Of a DNA stretch of 29,150 bases, positions 7,342 to 16,008 are shown piece after piece. This DNA is from Deltaproteobacteria bacterium UBA5756 (GTDB lineage Bacteria > Desulfobacterota > Syntrophorhabdia > Syntrophorhabdales > Syntrophorhabdaceae): positions 1 through 29,150 of the forward strand of contig DIFE01000048.1 of NCBI GenBank assembly GCA_002418985.1, in the 5' to 3' direction. Both the position numbers and the translations under genes were made by a program. The number at the start of each line of letters is the position of its first letter. The stretch's first letter is position 1. The notes under the pieces were generated by a model. That model was given only the letters and a program-made list of their open reading frames with translations. It made no database searches and was not told the DNA's origin.

Positions 7342-8769
7342 ATGGCACCGTTTCATTTAGAATGGCTTCGTATGTCTTCCCAACCAGATCGAACCGCCGC
7401 GTTCCGATGGATCGTTGTAACGGTGGCGTTCGGGGCCTTTATGTCCAAGCTGGACAGCTACATCGTCAACATTTCACTGCCCACGATCGCCAGCCGTTTC
7501 AATGTCACGACCGCGAAGGTTTCCTGGGTTGTCCTTGTGTACCTTCTGGTCTCGACAAGCACGCTGCTTCTCTTCGGCAAACTCGGTGACCGCTTCGGTC
7601 TGAGAAAGATCTTTTTCCTCGGCTATCTCCTCTTCACAATCGGGTCGCTTTTGTGCGGGCTCTCTCTTTCAATGGAGATGCTCATCGCTTCCCGGTTTGT
7701 CCAGGGAGCTGGCTGCGCCATGCTCGTTGCCATTGCGTTCGCAATCATACCCAAATTCCTTCCCCATGAGATCACCGGCTGGGCGTTCGGCATCGCCGCT
7801 ACCGGAGCCGCCCTGGGCATTGCCATAGGTGCGCCGGTAGGCGGGGTCATCACCGGTTTCCTTTCCTGGCGCTGGGTTTTTCTCGTCAATGTGCCCTTCG
7901 GTATATTTGCGATGTATGCCGTGAACAAATACATCCCCGATGGAAAGGAATTGAATTCGGAGAATCTCAAGAAGGCCGGTTTCGACATACTCGGGGCCGC
8001 TTTGAGCTTTGTCGGCCTGGCCCTCCTCATATACGGCCTCAACACGGGGCGGGAATTCGGCTGGACCTCGCCCAGGATAGCGGGTTGTTTCGCCGCCTCC
8101 GTCATTTCCCTTGGAGCCTTCTTTCTGCGAGAGATAAAATGCAAAGAGCCCCTGCTTGATCTCAGACTGTTTAAGAGCTTTCACTTCAGTGCGGCCGTGG
8201 CCTCCACACTTTTCGCGTATATGCTTCTGGCGGGCAACTCCTTTCTCCTTCCTTTCTATCTGGAGAAGGGTAAAGATCTTCCAACGGTGACAGTTGGTCT
8301 TATCATCATGATCTATTCGGTCATTTATATGGCCGCCGGGCCATTCGCCGGCCGAATATCCGACAAAGTACGCCCGAACCTTTTGTGTGCATTCGCCATG
8401 CTCTCGGCCGCCCTGTGTTCTTTCGTATTTGCCTTCAGTCTTGCCGCCCCGGGGCTTCTTGCCGTCGTAATATTTCTTATATGGATAGCCCTTTCCTTCG
8501 GCTTTTTCATATCACCGAACAACAACCAGGTGATGACGCTGGCGCCTGCCGACAGACAGGGCAGCGCATCCGGAGTCTTCAACACCATTAATAGTCTCGG
8601 GTTGGCGCTTGGCGTATGCTTCTTCGAAATGATCATGTCGCGATCGATGCCTGCGGCAACGGGAGCATCCTTCGCCGGCTACAGGGATGCCTATATCTTC
8701 GGAGGGATCGTCTGCATCGTGTCGCTCTTCTTCTCTTTCCTTATCGGATGGAACAAAGACAGGACCTGA
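7342..8769 (+). CDS. MFS transporter, DHA2 (14-helix) drug/proton antiporter family
   Basis: This 475-residue inner-membrane protein has about 14 hydrophobic helices. The family signature in helix 1 is KLDSYIVNISLPTI. Motif A (GKLGDRFGLRK) follows helix 2, and GAPVGGVITGFLSWRWVF marks the helix 5-6 region. DHA2 transporters use the proton gradient to expel drugs, dyes or metabolites. The substrate cannot be read from sequence. Two starts are possible: ATG 7342, or ATG 7372 (MSSQPDRTAAF). Neither has a clear ribosome binding site. It is convergent with the next gene, with only four bases between the stops. Confidence 0.88.
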   Translation: MAPFHLEWLRMSSQPDRTAAFRWIVVTVAFGAFMSKLDSYIVNISLPTIASRFNVTTAKVSWVVLVYLLVSTSTLLLFGKLGDRFGLRKIFFLGYLLFTIGSLLCGLSLSMEMLIASRFVQGAGCAMLVAIAFAIIPKFLPHEITGWAFGIAATGAALGIAIGAPVGGVITGFLSWRWVFLVNVPFGIFAMYAVNKYIPDGKELNSENLKKAGFDILGAALSFVGLALLIYGLNTGREFGWTSPRIAGCFAASVISLGAFFLREIKCKEPLLDLRLFKSFHFSAAVASTLFAYMLLAGNSFLLPFYLEKGKDLPTVTVGLIIMIYSVIYMAAGPFAGRISDKVRPNLLCAFAMLSAALCSFVFAFSLAAPGLLAVVIFLIWIALSFGFFISPNNNQVMTLAPADRQGSASGVFNTINSLGLALGVCFFEMIMSRSMPAATGASFAGYRDAYIFGGIVCIVSLFFSFLIGWNKDRT

Positions 8770-8773
8770 ACCG

Positions 8774-9211
8774 TCACATCGATACGCCCCAGGGGTCCTC
8801 TATCCCCACCCAGTCGCGGTACTTTTCCTCGCCTCCCCGTGCACCCCAATCGGAATCTATGGTCAGTTTTGAACTGATGCCGCCCCGGGGATGGCATATC
8901 ATAACGAGACGGACCCGGTCGGGCTCGTAGGCTTCCATGATATGGCCGTACATGATGTTGATGAGCCGTTCGTAGGAGACAATGACGTCCCTGAGCTGAT
9001 AGACGTACTGCTTGAGGGATTTCAATTCGATGATCTTCTTCTTCGGATAGAATGTCAGGTATAGGACGGCAAAATCCGGCTGCTCGCTGACTCCGAGGAA
9101 GGTAAACTCCGGTATCTTGATCTTGATCTCATAGGCCTCATTCGTGGGATTGGGGATCGCCTTGAGTATCGATTTATCGATGTCTTTGTAGGTCCTGACG
9201 TTTGGTCCCAT
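8774..9211 (-). CDS. QueF-family protein lacking catalytic Cys and His
   Basis: This 145-residue protein aligns with unimodular QueF (preQ0 reductase, T-fold superfamily). It has QPDF at 44-47, the QueF signature ELKSLKQY at 62-69, and HPRGGIS at 107-113. However, the family pattern FTSxCPxTGQPDF is here FTFLGVSEQPDF (36-47), so the cysteine that forms the thioimide with the nitrile is gone. The family FHED is SYER (79-82), so His is Tyr while Glu81 remains. It is therefore unlikely to reduce preQ0 by the known mechanism. It may bind a purine or pterin or have a new activity. A strong AAGGAGGT ribosome binding site precedes the ATG. It lies 26 bp downstream of thyX in the same direction. Confidence 0.75.
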   Translation of the reverse strand: MGPNVRTYKDIDKSILKAIPNPTNEAYEIKIKIPEFTFLGVSEQPDFAVLYLTFYPKKKIIELKSLKQYVYQLRDVIVSYERLINIMYGHIMEAYEPDRVRLVMICHPRGGISSKLTIDSDWGARGGEEKYRDWVGIEDPWGVSM

Positions 9212-9237
9212 ATATTACCTCCTTAAATCAGTCAATT

Positions 9238-9963
9238 CTAGAGATTGCGGAATTGGTCCCGCACCTCTTGCGCCGCTCCGCAGGAGTAAGCTCCCTCCGG
9301 ACATGAGCCCCCGAGGCATGCCGGTCCTGCATCCGCGAAGATTGCCGGTGCCGCCCATTTTGCCAGCTTGAGCATCTCTATCGCCATGGCGCGTATCTCC
9401 CATTGGGCCCGCCTGCAGCATCGCTGCATAAAAAAGTGCAGAAGTTCCCTGCCGTTCATGGTCACGATAATTCTGGTTTCAGATGCATTGGGAAGAACGA
9501 ATCGGGCATCCTCGTAGGCGGATTCTCCTTCGATACCCCGCGCCTTCATCGCCAGGATCAGTTCATTGTAGAATTCCTGAATACCTTCCATGAAGAAACC
9601 GAAGCGCTCCCTGAGCACGGGATCGGCTTCGATCGACGGCGGAACAATATATCCGAATCCATCCTCCATACTGACGTATCGTTGCGACTGCTGGCTGTAT
9701 GAGGCAAGCCGGTGCCTGACAAGCTGGTGAGAACAGGCCCGGGATATGCCTTCCACGGCAAACGTGAAGGAAGCATGTTCTATGGGGCTTAAGTGGCCCC
9801 TGTCGACAAGCTTCTCAATGAAGGGCTGTTGGTCCCTGGCATGTACCGTTTCTGTGATGGCATCCACATCGGATGCGCTGTAGCACAATTTGGCCGCCGC
9901 GGCCACCGTCTCTTGCGGATGGGGCGTGTGGGCGAGCAGAACAACCTTTAACTTTGATTCCAC
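9238..9963 (-). CDS. thyX: Flavin-dependent thymidylate synthase ThyX
   Basis: This 241-residue enzyme makes dTMP from dUMP using methylene-tetrahydrofolate with FAD and NADPH as reductant. The ThyX signature RHRLASYSQQSQRY lies at 83-96. LLHFFMQRCCRRAQWEIR later is the usual dUMP/FAD-binding stretch. The start is GTG, preceded by GGGGAGA at good spacing. The C-terminus carries extra cysteines (CLGGSCPEGAYSC), which could be a metal or disulfide site but may be neutral. The gene is 21 bp downstream of the zinc-ribbon membrane protein and upstream of the QueF-like gene, so the three are likely one operon. Confidence 0.95.
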   Translation of the reverse strand: MESKLKVVLLAHTPHPQETVAAAAKLCYSASDVDAITETVHARDQQPFIEKLVDRGHLSPIEHASFTFAVEGISRACSHQLVRHRLASYSQQSQRYVSMEDGFGYIVPPSIEADPVLRERFGFFMEGIQEFYNELILAMKARGIEGESAYEDARFVLPNASETRIIVTMNGRELLHFFMQRCCRRAQWEIRAMAIEMLKLAKWAAPAIFADAGPACLGGSCPEGAYSCGAAQEVRDQFRNL

Positions 9964-9984
9964 CTGATGTCTCCCCTGTCGGAT

Positions 9985-10356
9985 CTAAATTTCTATTCCC
10001 TGCTTGCGCAGTTCCTCGGTCTTCTTTTTGGAGCACTCCTCGCAGCGGAATTCCGGCTTCGAATCGCGGCTCTTGTCATATCCTGCCGCCCTGACAATGC
10101 GATACCCCCTGGCCTGTCTTCCGCAATCGACACAAACTACCGCGTCCTTTACCTCCCACTGGACCGCGAGCAGTTCCGATGTGAAGATAAATTTATCCAC
10201 CCAAAAAAATATGAGACCACCTATGAGATTGGCGATCGTCGTCGCCATGATCTTGCCCGTGCCCGAAAGCGTATAGAGAACGACGGCCAGAATGGGCGTC
10301 GAAAGCTGCCAACGGATGAGATAAAGCCCGTAACGCTTCAGGTTCACCTTAGCCAT
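9985..10356 (-). CDS. Two-helix membrane protein with zinc ribbon
   Basis: This 123-residue protein is counted from ATG 10356, chosen because AAAGGAGG lies a few bases upstream; a longer frame begins at 10374. Two membrane helices (about 15-32 and 36-58, the latter ANLIGGLIFFWVDKFIF) resemble half of a GtrA-type membrane domain. The C-terminal part has CxxC at 75/78 and CxxC at 105/108, fitting a zinc ribbon facing the cytoplasm. The function is unknown. A good sigma-70-type promoter lies upstream at 10403-10432. It leads a likely operon with thyX and the QueF-like gene. Confidence 0.75.
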   Translation of the reverse strand: MAKVNLKRYGLYLIRWQLSTPILAVVLYTLSGTGKIMATTIANLIGGLIFFWVDKFIFTSELLAVQWEVKDAVVCVDCGRQARGYRIVRAAGYDKSRDSKPEFRCEECSKKKTEELRKQGIEI

Positions 10357-10402
10357 AACCCCTCCTTTCATCAACGAGTGTTACGAATTTTTCTTTAATA
10401 GC

Positions 10403-10432
10403 ACTCTACTTCTTTTGCCCTCACCGTGTCAA
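10403..10432 (-). promoter_or_regulatory. Sigma-70-type promoter for the zinc-ribbon/thyX/QueF-like operon
   Basis: On the minus strand TTGACA (10432-10427) is followed after 18 bases by TAGAGT (10408-10403), a perfect -35 and a 4/6 -10. It lies about 47 bp upstream of the start codon at 10356 and downstream of the methyltransferase gene. Confidence 0.6.
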
Positions 10433-10484
10433 CCACATTTAATATAGCGTTAACAGCATCACAAAACAAGGCGACGCGCAAACA

Positions 10485-11072
10485 TCACGGTGTCCTGAAC
10501 CCGGCATACTCCGCTATTATCGCATATCGCCAGCCATAATGGGATATCGTGCATTCAAAACCATTCTCCGCGAGTATCCCCGCAAGACGTCGGGGACGAT
10601 AGAAATGGGCCGGTTCTCTGAAAATCCTTTCGCCCCAGGTGATTGAAGCCCCCAATAGAGTTCCCGGATCGATCTCAAAAATGACAAGAAGACCTTTTGG
10701 TTTCAGTACCCTGGCTATCTCCCCGATCGCTTTTTGAGGCTTCCCGAAATGATGGAAGGCATCGCCGATAAACAAGGCCTCAAAGGATCCCCCTCGAAAG
10801 GGAAGCGACTCAGCCAGGCCGATTACCTTCCTGCCGAATCCCGGCGCGAACCTGAGCATGCCCGGTGCCGGATCGATCATTGTAAGCAGCAAGTCTTTTC
10901 GCACGTCATGCGCAAACCGGGAGAGTATTCCCGTTCCCGAACCGACATCGAGAACGGCGCCGGACTTCGGCACTTTTTGAAGAACCGAGAGGAACACCGC
11001 CCTGAACGAGCGGGGATATATAAAGAATGCGAAAATTTTGAAGATCAGGCCGAGCCGGTTAAAGGGTATCAT
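10485..11072 (-). CDS. Class I SAM-dependent methyltransferase
   Basis: This 195-residue protein has the Rossmann methyltransferase core. Motif I is LDVGSGTG at 41-48, the acidic residue at the end of strand 2 is D67 in MIDPAPGML, a motif II-like segment is FEALFIGDAFHHFG (97-110), and a later strand begins ARVLKPKGLLVIFEIDPG. This layout matches UbiE/Methyltransf_11 enzymes that act on small molecules such as quinones or lipids. The substrate is unknown. No clear ribosome binding site precedes the ATG. It is divergent from the Fe-S operon to the right. Confidence 0.8.
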   Translation of the reverse strand: MIPFNRLGLIFKIFAFFIYPRSFRAVFLSVLQKVPKSGAVLDVGSGTGILSRFAHDVRKDLLLTMIDPAPGMLRFAPGFGRKVIGLAESLPFRGGSFEALFIGDAFHHFGKPQKAIGEIARVLKPKGLLVIFEIDPGTLLGASITWGERIFREPAHFYRPRRLAGILAENGFECTISHYGWRYAIIAEYAGFRTP

Positions 11073-11254
11073 CGTTCATACTATATAACATAGTCTTCTC
11101 AACTCGTGTTCAACACTGTGCGGAAAAAGAAAGCCGGAATCCATGCAAGGAGGCTTTGAAAAAAAGGACCGTCCTATGATAAAACAGGGAGACTGAAAAC
11201 GGAAATATTGCGCGCACCGCAGAATAATGAGCAACCGGCACAGGGAGGAAAGCA

Positions 11255-12304
11255 ATGTACGCACTCCAATTCGATGAGACAAAATGTCTCGACTGTCACG
11301 ATCAGGATTGTCTCACGAAGTGCTGGTATGTTGAGATCGACCCTAACGGGGTACGGGAAGAGATGCTGAAGATCGCCCGTGGCGAAGATTCTTTCGTGCT
11401 CCGGGAATGCGTGACCTGTTACGGATGTGAGGAATATTGTCCAACGGGCAATCACCCCTTCTTTCTTATCGTCGAAAGACAGGAAGCGTTTGGGATCCAG
11501 CCGGTTCCCAGCCCCCTCGTGCAGAGGGCCGTCAACCTGGGCCTGCCCTTCAGAGGTGAGCCCGAGATAAAGCAAACGAACGGGCCGGTCCTGAACATGG
11601 CCGCTTTCTCCGAACTGACGCCCCTCATACAGGGAAGGCTCTTCGAGGGACTTCCCGTGATATCCACGGACGGACGGAAGATGTTCCACTACTTCTGCCA
11701 ACTCATGTACCTCCACTACGGGAAAAGTTCCGTGATCAAGGAAAGACTGCCCGGTATCATCGACACCATAGCGCGGCACAAACCGACGGAGGTCATCTGC
11801 TTTCATGACGAGTGCTACGGCACTTATACCTCTTATTGCCCGGCTGTGGGCATTGACGTTCCCTTCACGCCGGTACACTTTTTCGAATATCTCTACAACC
11901 GCCTGATGGAACTGAAACACCTCATCAGACCCGTGGGCCTGAACGTTGCCTACCAGCGGCCATGCTCATCGAGGCTGTCGCCCGAAAAGCACCGTTTCGT
12001 GGGTGAGATCTTCCGGCTCATCGGGGCCAGGGAGGTTGAGAGAGAGTTTGTCGGCGAAAACGCCCTGTGCTGCGGCGGCACGATCCAGGGACAGAGAAGG
12101 CAAGGCAGTCGCAAGCGCGCAGCCGCCATCCAGGACAAAAATATCGACGATATGAAAAAAGCGGGAGCCGAGGTGTGCGTCTTCAACTGCCCCGCCTGTC
12201 TCCAGACCCTCGGAGGGATGCTCGCCCGCGAGGGCATCAGGCCCGTGTACATGAGCGATCTTTGCCGCCTCGCAATCGGCGAGACGCCAGCGGGATGGAG
12301 GTGA
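11255..12304 (+). CDS. Ferredoxin-CCG Fe-S protein (HdrB/LldE-like)
   Basis: This 349-residue electron-transfer subunit has an N-terminal ferredoxin part with two [4Fe-4S] sites (C11, C14, C19, C23 and C52, C55, C58, C62). It is followed by one CCG domain with C-X34-CC-X38-CPAC spacing (QRPCSSRL, LCCGG, NCPACL), close to the HdrB pattern that holds a noncubane cluster. An incomplete first half is suggested by CFHDECYG. GGGAGG precedes the ATG. It is the first gene of a tight operon with a GlcD-like flavoprotein and an HdrD-like protein, and probably passes electrons from the flavin to a carrier or membrane partner. Confidence 0.85.
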   Translation: MYALQFDETKCLDCHDQDCLTKCWYVEIDPNGVREEMLKIARGEDSFVLRECVTCYGCEEYCPTGNHPFFLIVERQEAFGIQPVPSPLVQRAVNLGLPFRGEPEIKQTNGPVLNMAAFSELTPLIQGRLFEGLPVISTDGRKMFHYFCQLMYLHYGKSSVIKERLPGIIDTIARHKPTEVICFHDECYGTYTSYCPAVGIDVPFTPVHFFEYLYNRLMELKHLIRPVGLNVAYQRPCSSRLSPEKHRFVGEIFRLIGAREVEREFVGENALCCGGTIQGQRRQGSRKRAAAIQDKNIDDMKKAGAEVCVFNCPACLQTLGGMLAREGIRPVYMSDLCRLAIGETPAGWR

Positions 12305-12308
12305 CCGG

Positions 12309-13667
12309 ATGGGAACCATATATCAGGAGCTTGTTGACATAGTGGATGCGGAGCATGTCTCGGACAGGCCGGAAGAACTCTACATTTATTCCTTCGATCT
12401 GGGGACGGCCGAACCGCACCGGCCTGATTACGTCGTCGCGCCACGGATGACGCAGCAGGTGCAGGAGATAATGCGCCTTGCCAACAGGGAGAAGGTCCCC
12501 GTGGTTCCCCTCGGAGGAGGCTTGTCGCTTGCCGGCCTGGCGGTTCCGCTCAAAGGTGGGATCCTTATCGACCTCAAGCGCATGGACAGTATAATAGAGG
12601 TGAACGAGAAGGCCCGGTACGCCGTTCTGGAATGCGGCGTCTCGCAGGCGCAGCTGACCTCCTACCTGGCCAGACAGCATCCCGGCCTCACACACTCGGA
12701 GCCCGGAGCGCCGCCCACCGCAACCATAGCCGGAAACGTACTCATTCATGGCCAGGGCGATCTCGCCCAACCTTACGGCTTCAATTCCGACCTGGTGAAC
12801 GGCCTTGAGGTTGTCCTGCCAACTGGCGAGGTCTGCCGTTTCGGATCCTGCGCGATCGGCGTTTCGTGGTTCACCAACCACCCGCTGCCCGATATGGGCC
12901 TCTTTTTCGGATGGTGCGGGACCACGGGTATCGTTACAAAGCTGTCGATACGACTCTTTCCGGCGAAGCGGTTGAGGGGCGTGGGCCAGTTTGTCGTGGA
13001 CGACGAGGAACTCGTCCCGGAGATCATGGAGAAAATAACCCGGACACAGATGGCGGAGGACGTCATAGCATACAGCCGCGCCATCCCGCCCTTCGGCATG
13101 GGCCTTCAGCATTTCACGGTAAACATCGCCGCCGACTCGGAAAAAGAGCTTGAGTTTAAACAGGAACTCATCTGGGACGATGCCCTGGGCGAATATATCA
13201 GCCGGGGGGTCGGGGGCTATCTGGGTTTTACGAGGGGCCTTGAACGCCCCCAGATATCGAAAACCTCCGACTACAAGAAAGGTGGCGGTTTTGAATACGT
13301 CGGCAGCGTCATGCCCATTGAAAAATACCCCCTGTGCTACCGCAGGGGCCGCGAGATATCCGAGAAACATGATATCCCCTACACGGTGACGGGACGATGC
13401 ATCGGGGCGGGCCATTCCATGATGTTCGCGTGGACCTATGCCTTCAACAGGGCCGATCCCGAGACAATGCGGCAGGCACGCCAGGCCCTGCACGAGACCG
13501 ATGACCTTGTCCTTGAACTGGGCGGCGTGATATGGAAACCCGGCACGTACGGGCAGCAGCTTATCATTGAGCGGCTCGACCCCGGCACACGGGAGCTGAT
13601 GAGACGGATCAAAGCGGTCCTCGACCCCGGCGGGATCATGAACCCGGGAAACTGGGAGGGGATATAA
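12309..13667 (+). CDS. FAD-linked oxidase, GlcD/lactate dehydrogenase-like
   Basis: This 452-residue flavoprotein is of the GlcD family (FAD_binding_4 plus FAD-oxidase C-terminal domain). The FAD pyrophosphate loop is VPLGGGLSLAGLAVPLKGG (about 65-83). A second FAD stretch is the GWCGTTGIVTKLSIRL region, corresponding to GSEGTLGIIT in relatives. The C-terminus (IKAVLDPGGIMNPGNW) is the canonical end. Family members oxidise lactate, glycolate or other 2-hydroxy acids. The loop differs from the usual RGxGT, so the substrate is open. GGAGG overlaps the upstream stop, and the stop overlaps the next start (TAATG), showing translational coupling. Confidence 0.88.
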   Translation: MGTIYQELVDIVDAEHVSDRPEELYIYSFDLGTAEPHRPDYVVAPRMTQQVQEIMRLANREKVPVVPLGGGLSLAGLAVPLKGGILIDLKRMDSIIEVNEKARYAVLECGVSQAQLTSYLARQHPGLTHSEPGAPPTATIAGNVLIHGQGDLAQPYGFNSDLVNGLEVVLPTGEVCRFGSCAIGVSWFTNHPLPDMGLFFGWCGTTGIVTKLSIRLFPAKRLRGVGQFVVDDEELVPEIMEKITRTQMAEDVIAYSRAIPPFGMGLQHFTVNIAADSEKELEFKQELIWDDALGEYISRGVGGYLGFTRGLERPQISKTSDYKKGGGFEYVGSVMPIEKYPLCYRRGREISEKHDIPYTVTGRCIGAGHSMMFAWTYAFNRADPETMRQARQALHETDDLVLELGGVIWKPGTYGQQLIIERLDPGTRELMRRIKAVLDPGGIMNPGNWEGI

Positions 13668-14848
13668 TGCCGCTGGATACTTACAAATTCCATGATCTCA
13701 TTCACCGTTGCTTCAGGTGCGGCTATTGCAAATTCCCCACGAACTGGATGGACACGAACAACTGCCCTCCTTACGCCCGCTTCCGCATGGAGCCCTATTC
13801 CTGCGGCGGAAGGCTCTGGCTCACACGTGCGTGGTTGAATGAAACGCTCGATTGGTCGGAACACCTCGCCGAGATCCTCTATTCCTGCACGACATGCAGG
13901 AATTGCGAGATCAAGTGCCCCTTAAGTTTCAATGTGGACATCGTCAACATGGTGGTGGCGGCAAGGGGTGAGATGGTAGAGCAGGGGAAGGTCCCACCGG
14001 CTGTCAAAAGGTTCCTGGAGAACATCGACCTCCACGGAAACCCTTACGGCAGTGCAAAGAGCAGAAGGGGCGCATGGGCGGAAGGTGCCGCGATAGAACG
14101 ATACAGCGGCCAGGAATATCTCTACTATGTGGGATGCACGGGCTCCTACGATACCAGGGCACAAAATTCCTCGAGGGCTCTGGGAGTGCTGCTCAGCAAG
14201 GCAGGCGTTTCCCTGGGAGTTCTCGGCGCTGAGGAAAACTGCGACGGCAACGAGGTCGACAAGCTCGGCGAAACGGGCCTTTTTGAAATGCTGGCCGAAG
14301 ATAACATAGCGCGTTACAACGACCTCGGCGTCAAGAAGATCATTACCCTTTCACCCCATGCCTACAACGCGATGAAGAATCTCTACCCCCGGTACGGCGG
14401 CGACTTCCAAGTGTTTCACTATACACAGATACTCCTCGAACTCATCAACGAAGGAAGACTTGACGTTTCCCGAGGTTTCGACGCACAGGTAACCTACCAC
14501 GACCCCTGCTTCCTGGGACGTTGGAACGGAGAGTATGAGGCCCCGAGGAAGCTTCTTGCCGCGGTTCCCTCCCTTCGATTGGTTGAGATGGAAAAAAACA
14601 GGGACGCGGCCCTGTGCTGCGGCGGCGGGGCGGGAAACTTCGAGATCGACCTCCTCGGCGGCAGCGAATCAAGCCCGGCCCGACGCAGGGTGAGAGAGGC
14701 CGCTGCAACGGGGGCGACCATCCTGGCAGTGGCATGCCCCAAATGCCTTGTCATGCTCGAAGACGCGCTCAAGGCGGAAGAACTCGAGGGAATGCTCGCG
14801 ATAAGGGACATTGCGGAGATACTGGCGGAAGCCGGCGGAACAGAATGA
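13667..14848 (+). CDS. HdrD-like Fe-S protein with degenerate first CCG domain
   Basis: This 393-residue Fe-S subunit starts one base inside the stop of the flavoprotein gene. Two [4Fe-4S] ferredoxin sites (C15, C18, C21, C33 and C74, C77, C80, C84) precede two CCG domains. The second is complete: C281, C317-C318, CPKC at 357-360. The first keeps C157 and C192, but the second Cys of the pair is D193 and the expected CPHC is SPHA at 229-232, so it cannot hold a full noncubane cluster. The protein likely accepts electrons from the GlcD-like subunit and passes them on, for example to a quinone or thiol carrier. The final acceptor is not visible here. Confidence 0.85.
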   Translation: MPLDTYKFHDLIHRCFRCGYCKFPTNWMDTNNCPPYARFRMEPYSCGGRLWLTRAWLNETLDWSEHLAEILYSCTTCRNCEIKCPLSFNVDIVNMVVAARGEMVEQGKVPPAVKRFLENIDLHGNPYGSAKSRRGAWAEGAAIERYSGQEYLYYVGCTGSYDTRAQNSSRALGVLLSKAGVSLGVLGAEENCDGNEVDKLGETGLFEMLAEDNIARYNDLGVKKIITLSPHAYNAMKNLYPRYGGDFQVFHYTQILLELINEGRLDVSRGFDAQVTYHDPCFLGRWNGEYEAPRKLLAAVPSLRLVEMEKNRDAALCCGGGAGNFEIDLLGGSESSPARRRVREAAATGATILAVACPKCLVMLEDALKAEELEGMLAIRDIAEILAEAGGTE

Positions 14849-14877
14849 TCGTACCGGTGATACCCGTCTTTTCGCTT

Positions 14878-15975
14878 TCAGCGTTTGGGAATGACGAACC
14901 AAAACCTGCTGCCCTTTCCCGGAACACTCTCCACAGACAATGTTCCGTGATGGGCTTCTATGATTGCTTTCGCTATTGACAGGCCGAGTCCCGAACCTTC
15001 ATTGTCACGGTTCACCCGGCAGAATGCATCGAATACACATGGCAGATCTTGCTCATGGATGCCGATCCCCGTATCCAGGACCTCGACGAGAACATGGCGA
15101 GCATCGTTGGTGACCCGTATTGTTACCGTTCCCCCCGCATTGGTGTACTTCACGGCATTGTCCAGGAGATTCGCCAGAACCCTGTCGATCATCGCGCCGT
15201 CGGCCTCTATGATCGGCAGGTCATCCTGAACGTACTCCACGGCAATCCGTATCTTTTTCTTTTCGGCCGCCAGTCTCATCATTTCAACCTGTTCGTACAG
15301 GGCCTCTTCAACATTATAAGGGCTCAGGACGGGATCGTATTTCCTTGTGTCCAGCCTGGAGAACTCGATGAATTCGGATATCATGAGCTGCAGTCTTGAA
15401 AGTGATTTCATGACGGTGGAAAGGTAGTCTCTTTGCTTGTCGCTCAGAGGACCGGCCTTTCCGGAAAACAGTCTTTGCAGGAGTCCGGAAATCCCGACGA
15501 GGGGATTTTTCATATCATGAGCAAACATGGAGAAAAGATTCTTGCGTTCCCTTTCCGTTCGCTTCTGTTCCGAGATGTCCCTGAAAAATTCCACGCCCCC
15601 TATAAAATTCCCGGATCCATCAAAGATAGGAAAAGCCGTGACAAGTGACGCGATTGATTTTCCATTCTTGGTCTTCAGCAATGTCTCCGATGCGACGAAG
15701 GGCATATGTTCCTTGAGCACGTGTGTAAATAAGGGGCACGAACCGGAATCTTTCGAACCATGAATGATCTCAAAATGGGATTTGCCGACGACATCATCCC
15801 GGGAATAACCCGTAAGATCTTGCGCCATGGAATTGAATTCCAGGACAACACCGTTTCTGTCGACAAGCGAAAAACCCATGGGAAGATTCTGGATAATCAG
15901 ACCATATACGTCCCGGTCAGGCATACCAAGGGAATCAACCAGGAGCTGTTCGTAATCCTGACGCTTCATATCCAT
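14878..15975 (-). CDS. PAS sensor histidine kinase
   Basis: This cytoplasmic histidine kinase is about 365 residues. A PAS domain (about 25-135) is followed by HisKA with the phospho-acceptor in FAHDMKNP, then an ATPase domain with N box LANLLDNAVKYT, G1 LDTGIGI and G2 GSGLGLSIAKAI. No transmembrane segment is seen, so it senses an internal signal. The PAS includes a cysteine (GSCPLF) at the position where the sigma-54 activator at 20785 also has cysteines. ATG 15975 or 15969 is likelier than the upstream GTG 15981. No response regulator is adjacent. It is the last gene of the long minus-strand set and converges with the Fe-S operon. Confidence 0.88.
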   Translation of the reverse strand: MDMKRQDYEQLLVDSLGMPDRDVYGLIIQNLPMGFSLVDRNGVVLEFNSMAQDLTGYSRDDVVGKSHFEIIHGSKDSGSCPLFTHVLKEHMPFVASETLLKTKNGKSIASLVTAFPIFDGSGNFIGGVEFFRDISEQKRTERERKNLFSMFAHDMKNPLVGISGLLQRLFSGKAGPLSDKQRDYLSTVMKSLSRLQLMISEFIEFSRLDTRKYDPVLSPYNVEEALYEQVEMMRLAAEKKKIRIAVEYVQDDLPIIEADGAMIDRVLANLLDNAVKYTNAGGTVTIRVTNDARHVLVEVLDTGIGIHEQDLPCVFDAFCRVNRDNEGSGLGLSIAKAIIEAHHGTLSVESVPGKGSRFWFVIPKR

Positions 15976-16008
15976 GACCACCCATCAAATTAATTACCCT
16001 TGGCCCTA

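Noticed and set aside
7623..8184. Overlapping minus-strand frames inside the MFS gene
   Set aside because: They are antisense to a transporter with conserved motifs, and composition and lack of domains mark them as shadows.
11174..11920. 248-residue minus-strand open frame opposite the HdrB-like gene
   Set aside because: The plus strand encodes cysteine motifs and has a ribosome binding site. The minus frame shows no family features.
12237..13493. 418-residue minus-strand open frame opposite the GlcD-like gene
   Set aside because: It is antisense to a clear flavoprotein with full motifs and coupled neighbours. It has no recognisable domain and is the usual long shadow of GC-rich coding sequence.
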